Assembly (NCBI GenBank): GCA_947626065.1
Contig: CANQQT010000010.1
Location: forward strand, 1 to 46,391
DNA from: an uncultured Clostridia bacterium
Lineage (GTDB): Bacteria > Bacillota > Clostridia > Oscillospirales > CAG-272
Direction: 5' to 3'
DNA length: 46,391 nucleotides
The first letter of the stretch is position 1. Every line of letters begins with the position of its first letter. Position numbers and translations under genes: made by a program. Below the pieces are notes generated by a model. The model was not told where the DNA came from. It saw nothing but the letters and a program-made list of their open reading frames with translations, and did no database searches. This document shows, one piece after another, positions 7,348 to 15,934 of the stretch.

Positions 7348-8880
7348 TCAGACCGTCACCGTCGGGGCCATCTCCCACGACCGCGCGTCAATGACGCCGA
7401 CCTCTCCCTCGTGATAAAGGGAAACGCGGTCGGTTTTTCTGTTTACGGGATAAACCCGTCTTCCGATGGCCTGCCGGTCGTTTGCGAAGACCTCGACCGC
7501 CGAGGCGTCAAGGAAGAGGTCGAGCTTAAGCGTCTCCCCCTCCTCAAGGCAGAAGGGCGCCCGCTCCACGCTCTGCTCAAGCTCGCTTCCCGGGTGGTAG
7601 CCCTCGTATACCAGCTCCTTCCGGGTGGCGTCGTAGTAGAAGCGGGAATATTCCGCCCCGTCCTCCGAGGCGTAGAAGGTCACGCCGGCCCTCTTGGCTC
7701 CCTTCACATCGATTTCTGCGTAAATTTCACAGCAGTCGGAGCGGAGACCGTCGAGGCCGGTTCTCGGATTACAGCGCAGAAGCCTCAGCTCCTCCGCCGG
7801 GGCGATGCCGAGCTCTCCCTTTTCGTTCAGCCAGAGGCTGCGGGGCAGTCCGAAAACGCCCGACCAACCGAAGCGGAGCGCCTCCCGGGAGCGGTTTTGA
7901 AGCATCCACGCCCACATAATCTGCCTGCCGTCGGGGGCCATCACCGCCTCCGGCGCGAAATACAGGTTGTCGAGCCACGACATTCTGCCGTGCTTTTCCG
8001 GGAGAAAAACGTCCTTCTCCCGGTCGTAGCTTCCGATATAATACTGACAGCCGCGGTTATGGGCGATGAAGAGCTGGAGGTATTTGCCGGAGGGCTCCCC
8101 GCCGTCCTTGGTAAGGGGAAGCGGCAGGAAGCTCGGGCACATATCGTCCTCCCGGGCGTCGGTCCAACCGGCTGATTGCGGGTGCCGGTAGAAGCGGTGC
8201 AGATACTTCCACTCCCTCAGATCCTCCGAGACAAACAGGTCGGTAAAATCTCCGAGATAGTCGGGATTATAGTCGCGGTCGAGCCCGTAGGCCTTCTGCA
8301 CCGGGAGATTCCCGGTCTGCATATAGTATTTTCCGTCCTTTTTCCAGATATTCGACGGATCGGCGGCACCGACGGGGATTCCGCTTCCGTCGGGGGCCTC
8401 GGCCCTTCCGATGCCGCGCTCAACGGCGGGGACGGCCGGCGGGTCGAGCTTTTCCCACTTCTCATAGCGATTTTCGCGGTCGCGGCTGAAGGCGATGCGC
8501 ACGCCGCTGTGCCGCTTGGCCTCGTCGGGGCTCAGGGCCCAATAGGAGATATAAACGGTTCCGTCGTCGTCAAGGAAGGCTCCGCCGCTGTAGATTCCGG
8601 CGTCGAGCTCATCGGGGGTCAGCGCGTCGGGATGGCGCTCCCAATGAATCAGATCGGGGCTCGACATATGGCCGAAGCGGTAGCCGTCGGAACAGCAACG
8701 GTAAAGGAACATCAGATGATAGCGCCCGTCGGCGTAAAAGGCGCCGTTGGGATCGCCGGGGTTTCCGTCCTCCTCGGGGCAAATAAAGTGATATTTCGGA
8801 CGCGCCGGGTCGGAAATCAACAGCTCGCGCAGGGCGCGAGAGGCCTCCCAGAGGGATTTCATGGTTGCAGGATCGTTCAT
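7348..8880 (-). CDS. Glycoside hydrolase family 32 protein (fructosidase-like)
   Basis: A 510-aa cytoplasmic protein (no signal peptide) of the GH32 beta-fructosidase type. It shows the nucleophile motif DPNGAFYADGRYHLMF, the transition-state Asp in AADPSNIW, a blade with DNLYFAPEAV and GRQIMWAWM, and a C-terminal beta-sandwich (SAVEVFANDRQ). The usual acid/base motif EC(P/V)D reads DDMCPSF, so the Glu position is Met. Some GH32 relatives with a following GCxYYIG segment, present here as GCQYYIG, also deviate there, so the substrate may not be sucrose. The start at 8880 has GGAGG 9 nt upstream. No PTS or sugar transporter is adjacent. Confidence 0.85.
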   Translation of the reverse strand: MNDPATMKSLWEASRALRELLISDPARPKYHFICPEEDGNPGDPNGAFYADGRYHLMFLYRCCSDGYRFGHMSSPDLIHWERHPDALTPDELDAGIYSGGAFLDDDGTVYISYWALSPDEAKRHSGVRIAFSRDRENRYEKWEKLDPPAVPAVERGIGRAEAPDGSGIPVGAADPSNIWKKDGKYYMQTGNLPVQKAYGLDRDYNPDYLGDFTDLFVSEDLREWKYLHRFYRHPQSAGWTDAREDDMCPSFLPLPLTKDGGEPSGKYLQLFIAHNRGCQYYIGSYDREKDVFLPEKHGRMSWLDNLYFAPEAVMAPDGRQIMWAWMLQNRSREALRFGWSGVFGLPRSLWLNEKGELGIAPAEELRLLRCNPRTGLDGLRSDCCEIYAEIDVKGAKRAGVTFYASEDGAEYSRFYYDATRKELVYEGYHPGSELEQSVERAPFCLEEGETLKLDLFLDASAVEVFANDRQAIGRRVYPVNRKTDRVSLYHEGEVGVIDARSWEMAPTVTV

Positions 8881-8912
8881 AAGCAGTTCCTCCGCAAAGA
8901 ATTTATGCCCCC

Positions 8913-8941
8913 ATTTTAGCACGGACAACCGCGTCTGTCAA
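8913..8941 (-). promoter_or_regulatory. Sigma-A promoter of the GH32 gene
   Basis: On the minus strand, TTGACA (8941-8936) and TAAAAT (8918-8913) with a 17-bp spacer; the start codon lies about 32 nt past the -10 box. Confidence 0.82.
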
Positions 8942-8993
8942 GAATCCCGCCGGCCTCTTTCGGCAACATCACACAAAAAGCATGGAAGACCTC

Positions 8994-9030
8994 ACAAAAA
9001 GCCTGAGGCTGTCGCTTTTCGACAGCCTCA
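8994..9030 (-). terminator. Intrinsic terminator of the PIG-L deacetylase gene
   Basis: A perfect 11-bp stem (9004-9014 with 9020-9030) and 5-nt loop. On the minus strand it is followed by GGC and a five-T run. It lies about 270 bp past the deacetylase stop; the intervening spacer is repetitive. Confidence 0.7.
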
Positions 9031-9129
9031 AATCCTATGAAAGGGCGGCCTCCGCCATTCCCTTTTGGCATACCTTTATGAAAAAGAGAGAGGGGCGCGG
9101 CGGTAATCGGGAGGGCTTGACGCGGGGCT

Positions 9130-9300
9130 TACTTACTCGCGCGGCTTGCCCGGCCCGTGCGTTGGCTCATCCGGCTCGGCTTGCCGGTCGGTTTGGCTTG
9201 CCGGTCTGCTTGGCCCGTGAGTTGGCCCGGCTTGTCGGGCTGCTCGATCTGTGAGTTGGTTCGACCTGTAAGCTGACTCGGCGTGCGTTGGTTCGACCCG
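9130..9300. repeat. Degenerate short repeats downstream of the PIG-L gene
   Basis: Variants of CGGCTTGCCGGTC and of GTGAGTTGGTTCGACC recur several times within 170 bp. No gene is supported. The segment lies between the PIG-L stop and its likely terminator, so it would be the 3' untranslated region of that transcript. Confidence 0.55.
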
Positions 9301-9301
9301 C

Positions 9302-10129
9302 TCAGCCCATGAGGCCCCGGAGGGTATCGCGCACCTGCGCCTCAAACCGCCGGATATAACCGGTCACGTATTCCGCCGGGTCGAGGGACTTATCCCTGAC
9401 CAGCGGGGTCAGATCCATGCCGAAATTCAGCGCCGTGTAGGTGTCGCAGGCGTGGCTCTCCGAGCAGGTAGCGTTGGCCGCCCTCCGTCCCTCCGCCGCG
9501 AGATCGTAGCGCTTTCCGCCGACGATCTGACTGTCGAACACCTCCGACATCGCCCGCGCCAGATTGGGATGCGGGCCGCAGTCGAGAAGAATTTTTTCGC
9601 TGTCGTTCATCCAGTCAAGCCCCCGCCAGACCTCACAGCCGACGACCTCCTCCGGCATTTCCTCCGGGGAGAGGGCGCGCAGAGCGGCGATGGCCTTCAG
9701 CGCCGAGCCGATATGCGTTTCGTGCTTGTCGGCGAGATTGTGAAGGTAGACGCGGCGCGGCCTTGTCGCACGGAGGATATCGACAAGCTCCTTCACGACC
9801 TCCCGGTCGGCGGGATTCTTTATCTGCTTTGAGGGATGCCCGAGGAGGAAGAGGGCGCCGTATTCCCCCAACACCGCCGCCTTCTTCTGCTCCTCGGCGC
9901 GGACGGCCTTCATTTTCTCATCGGTGTAGGCCTCGTAGGGGCCGTTTCGCGGGCTTCCCGCTCCGTCCGACACCACGACGCCGCAGAACCAGCGATCCTT
10001 TCTCCCGAAGCATTCGGCGATCGGGGCATAGGCCATGAATTCAATGTCGTCCTGATGGGCAGCGATACAGAGGTGCGTCGTACGGGACAGGGCCTCTTTT
10101 TTCTCTTTTCCGTCGGGAATAAACAGCAT
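9302..10129 (-). CDS. PIG-L/LmbE-family deacetylase
   Basis: Zinc-dependent de-N-acetylase-fold protein of 275 aa. The PIG-L signature is seen as AAHQDDIEFM near residue 25, and the second metal/catalytic segment as LHNLADKHETHIG. No signal peptide is visible, so it probably acts in the cytoplasm. Family members remove acetyl groups from N-acetylglucosamine-type sugars or conjugates; the substrate here is unknown and there is no bacillithiol or mycothiol context. The start has GGAGAAG at a good distance, and the gene has its own promoter. Confidence 0.88.
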   Translation of the reverse strand: MLFIPDGKEKKEALSRTTHLCIAAHQDDIEFMAYAPIAECFGRKDRWFCGVVVSDGAGSPRNGPYEAYTDEKMKAVRAEEQKKAAVLGEYGALFLLGHPSKQIKNPADREVVKELVDILRATRPRRVYLHNLADKHETHIGSALKAIAALRALSPEEMPEEVVGCEVWRGLDWMNDSEKILLDCGPHPNLARAMSEVFDSQIVGGKRYDLAAEGRRAANATCSESHACDTYTALNFGMDLTPLVRDKSLDPAEYVTGYIRRFEAQVRDTLRGLMG

Positions 10130-10170
10130 TTTTCTTCTCCTCTTTGTCCGGTGAATTTCTTTTGCCCTTT

Positions 10171-10199
10171 ATTATACCGCAAAAGGCCGCCTCTGTCAA
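10171..10199 (-). promoter_or_regulatory. Sigma-A promoter of the PIG-L gene
   Basis: On the minus strand, TTGACA (10199-10194) and TATAAT (10176-10171) match the consensus exactly, with a 17-bp spacer. Confidence 0.88.
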
Positions 10200-10311
10200 C
10201 CGTCGGCGAAAAATTCCTCCGGGCGCGGGACCTGCGCTTGCGCGTGCGAGGGATGGCGCGTGCGTTTATACGCTTGCGTCCCTTCCCCGCTTCCGCCGCA
10301 TTCCTCTGCCG

Positions 10312-11547
10312 CTACCGGACGGCCTCCTCGTCCACCCAGCCGTATACCGGGAATTTTCCCTCCGTTTCGCCGGGCAGCGCCTTCACCAGATAGGGGTGTC
10401 GGCTTTTGCCGAGGCGGTAAATCCGGAGAAGCTCCGCCTTCCCCGGGGAGCCCTCCGTTCCCTTCTTCGCGTTGGCGTTCCGGTATTGCAGGCCTCCGGC
10501 ATAGCTCACGGTATCCCCGACCGCAAGGGGCTCCTCCGGCGTTTTTCCCTCCGCGCCGCCTTCTCCGGCTTCCGTCTCTCCTCCGTTTCCTCCGTTTTCA
10601 TCGTCTTCCTCCGGCTCCCCGGACGCCTCTTTCTTTTCAGAGGATTCCGTTCCCGACGATTCCGTCCCCGATGATTCCTTCCCCACCGCTTCCCTTTCTT
10701 CCGCAGGGGTGAGGATTTCCCCGATGGTATCGGCGTCGACCCAACCGTAGACGTCGCTTCCCCCGCCCGCCACGGCGCGGAGCAGATAGGGGTGGCGGCT
10801 CGGCTTCGTCGTGGCGGTGGCGGTAAGCCGATAGATTCTCAGAACCTCCGCCTTCCCGGGGCGGCAGGCCTTTCCGATAAGCTGTCCGGCGTTTGTATAG
10901 TGAACCTTCCCTGTGAAGGAAACGAGGTCTCCGACCTTCGGCAGAACCGGGGGCGAGAGGAGCTCGGCGACGTCGTTCCGGAATCCCTTCATATCGGTTC
11001 CGAATTTTTTCAACCAGTGGTCGATATCGGCGTGGTTGCTTGCGTACCCCGCCGCGTGGGCCTCCCGGTGGGAGACGATGACCTCCGCGCCCCATCCGTA
11101 TCTTTTACAGATATCGGCGCAGAGGGCAACGGCGGCCTCGTAGCATTCCCGGAAGTAGACGGGATCGGTAAGGCCGTCCTCGCAGACCTCAAACTGAATA
11201 TGCGCCGTCGGGTTATAATTGTAGGAGCCCTTTTTCCCGCTTCCGACGCCCCACGCGCAGAGGTCCTCCGGCAACAGCTTCACGACGCCGACACTCCCGT
11301 CGGCCAGCTCCCCGATCATATAGTGGGTCGACTTGTCTACGTCGCGGTTCCAGGAATTTCCGTGGCGGTTGCCGCCGATTTTGGCAAGCAGGGCCTCGCG
11401 GCTCGGATCGCTTGACGAGGGCTGGACGTAGTGGGAAAGCCTCTTTTGATTGACTCCGGTGCTGTGCACGACGATGCCGACCGGCTCGGCCTTCTGCGCG
11501 GCGCGGTAGCACTTGCTTTCGGTGTGAAGACATTCAAGAATATTCAT
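10312..11547 (-). CDS. N-acetylmuramoyl-L-alanine amidase (phage-type endolysin)
   Basis: Peptidoglycan hydrolase of 411 aa. Residues 1 to about 195 form a PGRP/Amidase_2 domain with zinc-site residues in GIVVHSTG, STHYMIG and SHREAHAAGYASNHADIDHW. A Glu/Ser/Gly-rich linker separates two related beta-rich C-terminal repeats of about 70 residues (VGDLVSFTGKVHYTNA and VGDTVSYAGGLQYRNA, each ending in VYGWVD), a cell-wall-binding module common in clostridial phage endolysins. The start at 11547 overlaps the holin stop (ATGA). There is no signal peptide, as expected for a holin-dependent lysin. No other phage genes are nearby. Confidence 0.9.
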   Translation of the reverse strand: MNILECLHTESKCYRAAQKAEPVGIVVHSTGVNQKRLSHYVQPSSSDPSREALLAKIGGNRHGNSWNRDVDKSTHYMIGELADGSVGVVKLLPEDLCAWGVGSGKKGSYNYNPTAHIQFEVCEDGLTDPVYFRECYEAAVALCADICKRYGWGAEVIVSHREAHAAGYASNHADIDHWLKKFGTDMKGFRNDVAELLSPPVLPKVGDLVSFTGKVHYTNAGQLIGKACRPGKAEVLRIYRLTATATTKPSRHPYLLRAVAGGGSDVYGWVDADTIGEILTPAEEREAVGKESSGTESSGTESSEKKEASGEPEEDDENGGNGGETEAGEGGAEGKTPEEPLAVGDTVSYAGGLQYRNANAKKGTEGSPGKAELLRIYRLGKSRHPYLVKALPGETEGKFPVYGWVDEEAVR

Positions 11548-11798
11548 AAGCCATTCTCCCCGTCGTAGCCCTCGCTGATTTCCTCGCCGAGGGAATTTGT
11601 TTTTTTGACCTCCGGAATGCCTGCGGCGCTGGTGAGCAGGGAGAGCAGTCCCGCGAGAAGCGACGCCGAGAGTACCGCCTTCCAGTTTACCTCCGACAGC
11701 AGCGCGGAGGTTCCGATCACCGACAACGCCGTCTGGCAGACGGTTTTCAGCGCACGGACGGCGGCGGCCTTCAGCCATTCCGTAAATAAGAGTTTCAT
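11544..11798 (-). CDS. Small phage holin-like membrane protein
   Basis: An 84-aa protein directly upstream of, and overlapping, the endolysin gene. It has a short N-terminal basic/aromatic head, two hydrophobic stretches (AVRALKTVCQTALSVIGTSA and the WKAVLSASLLAGLLSLLTSA segment) and a charged, acidic C-terminus. Size, topology and position fit the small clostridial phage holins that let endolysin out of the cell. The start at 11798 has AGGAAGGAT just upstream; earlier in-frame starts lack a ribosome site. Confidence 0.8.
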   Translation of the reverse strand: MKLLFTEWLKAAAVRALKTVCQTALSVIGTSALLSEVNWKAVLSASLLAGLLSLLTSAAGIPEVKKTNSLGEEISEGYDGENGL

Positions 11799-12039
11799 TT
11801 TTATCCTTCCTTTCCCGTAACAGAGTATGCGCGGGGAAGCAAAAGGTGCGGAAAATGCCGCCCGGCGGGCGCGAGGCGGTGCGAGGAAAACCCGGTGGGG
11901 TCGGGCACGTGTGTGGTGCGGCACACGGGGCAACGGGTGCGCGACGAGGGGAAGCGGCGGTAGGAGTCTGTTCAAAAAAGAATGCCGGGCGCGGTAGAAA
12001 ACAGCACCGGCGCGTCCGAACGGCGAGAACCGAAAAAAA
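11799..12039. other. Spacer without a recognised gene
   Basis: G-rich, low-complexity sequence upstream of the holin gene. No convincing -35/-10 pair or open frame with a ribosome site was found, so the promoter of the holin-endolysin pair is not identified. Confidence 0.5.
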
Positions 12040-12070
12040 GCGAACCGAAAAGGAGCGCTTTCCGGTTCGC
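12033..12070 (-). terminator. Intrinsic terminator of the ABC exporter operon
   Basis: The stem GCGAACCG/CGGTTCGC (12040-12047 with 12063-12070) extends inward by AAAG/CTTT. On the minus strand seven T follow directly (A run 12033-12039). It lies about 90 bp past the stop of the downstream ABC gene. Confidence 0.88.
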
Positions 12071-12159
12071 TTTGTGGGTCTGAGATATGCGTTTGCCGTT
12101 TGCGAAACAGACGGCAATCGGCGGGGGAAAATCTGCGGATTTTCTGAAACCTGCCGTTT

Positions 12160-14010
12160 TTACATGAGGCTTTCGACGGCCTCCTGCTCGAACTGTCTCG
12201 TATAGAGGCTGTGGTAATAGCCGTGCCTCTTCATCAGCTCGGCGTGGCTTCCCTGCTCGACAATTCTTCCGTCCTTCACCACGAGAATCACGTCGGCGTC
12301 CCGCACGGTGGAGAGCCGATGGGCAATCAGGAAGGAGGTTCTCCCCTCCGTCACCTTTCCGAGGGCGTTCTGGATGATCTGCTCGGTCACGGTATCGACG
12401 GAGGAGGTCGCCTCGTCGAGGACGAGGATCCTCGGATCGGCGATGATGGCGCGGGCGAAGGAAAGCAGCTGCTTCTCTCCCGTCGAAAGGAGATCTCCTC
12501 CCTCTCCGACCTCGCTATCCAACCCTTTTCCCATCCGCTCGACAACGGCGTCCGCCGAGACGGTTTTCAGCGCCTCCCAGATTTCCTCGTCGGTGGCGTC
12601 GGGCTTCCCGTAACGGAGATTGTCGCGGACGCTTCCCGAGAAGAGATGCGGGGACTGGAGGACGTAGCCGATGTTTGAATGAAGCCAGAGCTGGGAGCGC
12701 TCCCTTGCGTCCCGCCCGTCGATCAGAACCCGGCCCTCCGTCGGCTCATAGAAGCGGCAGACGAGGTTGACCAGCGTCGATTTTCCGGCCCCCGTCTCCC
12801 CGACGATGGCGACCCGCGTTCCCTGCGGAACCTTGAGGGAGAAGTGCTCCAGCACCTTTTCCTCCCCGTCGGGGTAGGTGAAGCTGACGTCCTCAAAGGC
12901 GATATCTCCGTGCAGCTCCTCCCAGTTTTCCCTCTTCGGCGAGAAGGTGTCCCCGTACCTTTCGACGACCTCCTTCGTATCGGCTACGTCGGATTTCGTC
13001 TGCAAAAGCTTGGTGACCCGCTCGATGTTCACCTGCGTATTGATCAGCGTCGAAACGGCGTCAATCAGCCAGAGGAGGGGATCCATCAGCCCCTGCGCGT
13101 AGGACATGAAGGCCGACAGCGTTCCGATTTCCATCACCTGCCGCTCGGTAATCAGCCCTCCGCGCCACAGCACCAGCGCCAGCGCGACGAAGGAGAAGAA
13201 GGAGACGGTGGAAAAGAGCAGACCCCGGAAGTGGGTAGCGCGCACCGAGGTTTTCCTCATTTTCTGCGTATCGTCCATGAACTCCCCGGTGATTTTGTCC
13301 TCGATGACCAGCGTCTTGATGGTCTTCGCCCCGGTAATTCCCTCGTTATAGTCCCCGGAAATCTGAGAATTCAGCTCCCGGATATTGCGGTTGAGCTGCG
13401 TCAGCTTTTTCAGGCAGACGGCGATCAGCAGCGCGGCGAGCGGAACGACGAGGACGACCGCCGCGGCAAGCAGGGGATGAATGCTGAACATGACGATCAT
13501 CGATCCGACGATATAGGAGGTATGCCAGATGCTGTCCATCAGAACCCAGGAGACGAGCTCCCCGATGCGGGAGGTATCGCTCATGATTCTCGCGTGCACG
13601 TAGCCGACGCTGTTCTGATTGAAGTAGGAGAAGGAGAGGGTCTGCAGATGATCGAAGCAGGTCTGCTTCAGGTCATGGCCGATCATCATCTCCACGTGGC
13701 TTGCGTTGTAGGTGGTGATGCAGTTGGCGACGATCTGAATAATCAGCGTAAGGATATACGCGCCGATGAAGATCGGCAGGGTATCGGCGATTCCCTTGGT
13801 GATATAGTTGTCGATCGCGTAGCGCTGGAAGAGCGGGAGGGCGATATCGACGAGGCTTCCGACAATGCCGAGGATCAGCATGACGAGGAGCCGTCCGCGA
13901 TATTTCGCAAGGAAGGGAATCAGTCGGTTGATTCCGAAATAGGGAAGTCGGACGTACTCCTCCTTCTTCTTTTTCGGCGGCGTTTTCTTTTCGGTCTGCG
14001 TCTTATTCAC
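12160..14010 (-). CDS. ABC exporter half-transporter, subunit with catalytic Glu
   Basis: A 616-aa type-I ABC exporter with an N-terminal six-helix membrane domain (about residues 30-330) and a C-terminal ATPase. Walker A is GETGAGKST and Walker B reads ILVLDEATSSVD with the catalytic Glu, but the signature is LSTGEKQ rather than LSGGQ. Together with its partner upstream it forms the asymmetric ATP-site arrangement of heterodimeric exporters of the BmrCD/TM287-288 type. The two genes overlap by 8 nt. The substrate is unknown; drug or lipid export are typical for the family. Confidence 0.92.
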   Translation of the reverse strand: MNKTQTEKKTPPKKKKEEYVRLPYFGINRLIPFLAKYRGRLLVMLILGIVGSLVDIALPLFQRYAIDNYITKGIADTLPIFIGAYILTLIIQIVANCITTYNASHVEMMIGHDLKQTCFDHLQTLSFSYFNQNSVGYVHARIMSDTSRIGELVSWVLMDSIWHTSYIVGSMIVMFSIHPLLAAAVVLVVPLAALLIAVCLKKLTQLNRNIRELNSQISGDYNEGITGAKTIKTLVIEDKITGEFMDDTQKMRKTSVRATHFRGLLFSTVSFFSFVALALVLWRGGLITERQVMEIGTLSAFMSYAQGLMDPLLWLIDAVSTLINTQVNIERVTKLLQTKSDVADTKEVVERYGDTFSPKRENWEELHGDIAFEDVSFTYPDGEEKVLEHFSLKVPQGTRVAIVGETGAGKSTLVNLVCRFYEPTEGRVLIDGRDARERSQLWLHSNIGYVLQSPHLFSGSVRDNLRYGKPDATDEEIWEALKTVSADAVVERMGKGLDSEVGEGGDLLSTGEKQLLSFARAIIADPRILVLDEATSSVDTVTEQIIQNALGKVTEGRTSFLIAHRLSTVRDADVILVVKDGRIVEQGSHAELMKRHGYYHSLYTRQFEQEAVESLM

Positions 14011-15934
14011 GGCTCTCCCCTCCTTCCATTGCTTCCTTCTCCGGTTCGGAGGTCGTTTCCCCAGGGTCTTCCCTGCCCGACGCCTCTTCGCCTTTCTCTT
14101 CTTCCGCCCCGGCGCGCTGAATCTCGTAGATTCTGCGGTAAAGGCCGTTTTCGGCAGCGATAAGCGCGGCGTGGGTTCCCTGCTCGACCAGTCTTCCTCT
14201 GTCGAGGACGAGGATCCAGTCGGCGTTCATCAGGGTGGAGGTTCGGTGGGAAATGAGGAAAACCGTCGCGTCCCCGAGGTGGCTGTCCAGCTCCTTCCGG
14301 ATGGCGGCGTCGGTTTCGGCGTCGACGGCGGAAAGGGAGTCGTCGAAGACGAGGATCGGCGCCTTTTCGGTCAGCATCCGGGCGATGGCGGCCCTCTGCT
14401 TCTGTCCGCCGGAGAGGGTCACGCCCCGCTCTCCGACGAAGGTATTATACCCCTCGGCGAAGGAACAGACCGTTTCGTCGAGGCAGGCGATTCTCGCCGC
14501 CTCCCGGATTTCCTCCATCGGCAGATTTTCGCGGGTAATGCCGATGTTGTCGGCAAGAGAACGGGAGAAGAGGTAGGGCTCCTGGAGAACCATTCCGATA
14601 TTCTTCCTCAGATATCTGGCGCGCATATCGGCGATATCGACGCCTCCTACCGTGATTTTTCCTCCGCTTCCGTCGGCGGGCAGCTCATAGAGCCTATCGA
14701 GCAGGTAGACGAGCGTCGACTTCCCCGACCCGGTTCCACCGAGGATTCCGACGGTGCTTCCGGCCTTTACTTTAAAGGAAATTCCGTGGAGCAGCTCGGG
14801 GCAGTCCTCGTAGGCGAAGCGGACGTTGTCGAAGACGATATCCCCGTGCAAATCCGGTTCGCAGGCGTTTTCCCTGTCGCGCTCGACGGGGGAGGACAGA
14901 ATGTCGCTGAGGCGTCGGAGGGAAATTCCCGCCTTGCTCAGCTCCGAAATCGTCCGCCCGAGTCGCCGGATCGGCCAGGAGAGCATCGAGTTGTAGGTCA
15001 TGAAGGCGATGAAGGCGCCGGGCTTCATCTCCCCGGCGAGGCAGGTCTGCACGCCGAGGGTGAGGATGATCAGCACCTGTGCGCCGGACAGCAAATCGCC
15101 CATCCCCCAGAAGGCGGCCATCAGCTTGGAGAGCTTCAGCCAGAGGGAGGTGTACTTGTCGTTCTGGGCGCGGAAGCGTTCCCTTTCGTACTTTTCCCGC
15201 CCGAAGGCGCGGACGACTCGGACGCCGGTCAGATTCTCCTGCGCGATGGCCGAGAGGAGTCCCTCGTTTTCGTCGCAGTCGCGGAACCGGCTTCCGATTT
15301 TCTTTCCGAAGAAGGCGGAATAGAGAAGGATAACCGGCAGGGTCAGCGTCGAGGCCGCCGCGAGGCGAATGTTCATCGAATACATCACCGCCAGCGACAG
15401 CGCGACCTGTATCACGATGCGGAGCACCGAGGTCAGCTGTTCCGACAGGAAGTTTTTCACGGTATCGACGTCGGAGGTACAGCGCTGGATGATGTCGCCG
15501 GTCTGATGCTTCATATGCCATGCAAACGGCAGGCTCTGAATATGGCGGAAGAGGCGGTCGCGCATCGTCTTGACCAGCGTTTCCGCCGCTTTGGTGTTGT
15601 AGAGCCTTTGCAGATAACGGAAGACGGCCGAGACGAGGGCGACGAGGACGACGGCGAGCGCGAGAATCCAGAGCTTCTCCCTCAACGCCGCCGGGCCGCC
15701 GAGGCGGTCGATGGCGGAATTTACAAAGGCCGGAAGGGCGGAGGGCTCGCTTCCTATGACCGAGTCAACGGTATAGCGTATGATCTGCGGATTGACCATA
15801 TCGAGGGCGGCGACGGCCAGCGAAGTAAGAATGCTGACGGCAAAAAAGCCCTTGCTCCCTTTCAAAAAGAGGAGCAGCAGCCGACCCGTCGGAATCCCGC
15901 CCGTTTTTGTGTTTTTCTCTTTGTTTCTTTTCAT
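14003..15934 (-). CDS. ABC exporter half-transporter, subunit with degenerate Walker B
   Basis: A 643-aa membrane-ATPase half exporter. Walker A is GGTGSGKST, the signature is the canonical LSGGQKQR, but the residue after Walker B is Asp (LVFDDSLSAVD) instead of Glu, marking this subunit as the degenerate-site partner. The C-terminal 40 residues are unusually acidic (Glu/Gly-rich) and not part of the ATPase. The start at 15934 has only a weak AGGTG site; the frame upstream of it is open but has no better start. First gene of the operon, with a leader of about 570 nt from the predicted promoter. Confidence 0.9.
   Translation of the reverse strand: MKRNKEKNTKTGGIPTGRLLLLFLKGSKGFFAVSILTSLAVAALDMVNPQIIRYTVDSVIGSEPSALPAFVNSAIDRLGGPAALREKLWILALAVVLVALVSAVFRYLQRLYNTKAAETLVKTMRDRLFRHIQSLPFAWHMKHQTGDIIQRCTSDVDTVKNFLSEQLTSVLRIVIQVALSLAVMYSMNIRLAAASTLTLPVILLYSAFFGKKIGSRFRDCDENEGLLSAIAQENLTGVRVVRAFGREKYERERFRAQNDKYTSLWLKLSKLMAAFWGMGDLLSGAQVLIILTLGVQTCLAGEMKPGAFIAFMTYNSMLSWPIRRLGRTISELSKAGISLRRLSDILSSPVERDRENACEPDLHGDIVFDNVRFAYEDCPELLHGISFKVKAGSTVGILGGTGSGKSTLVYLLDRLYELPADGSGGKITVGGVDIADMRARYLRKNIGMVLQEPYLFSRSLADNIGITRENLPMEEIREAARIACLDETVCSFAEGYNTFVGERGVTLSGGQKQRAAIARMLTEKAPILVFDDSLSAVDAETDAAIRKELDSHLGDATVFLISHRTSTLMNADWILVLDRGRLVEQGTHAALIAAENGLYRRIYEIQRAGAEEEKGEEASGREDPGETTSEPEKEAMEGGESRE

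Noticed and set aside
6774-7414. Lys/Gly/Arg-rich frames on both strands of the 6.7-7.3 kb spacer
   Set aside because: Low-complexity products of the direct repeats, with no ribosome sites and no recognisable domain.
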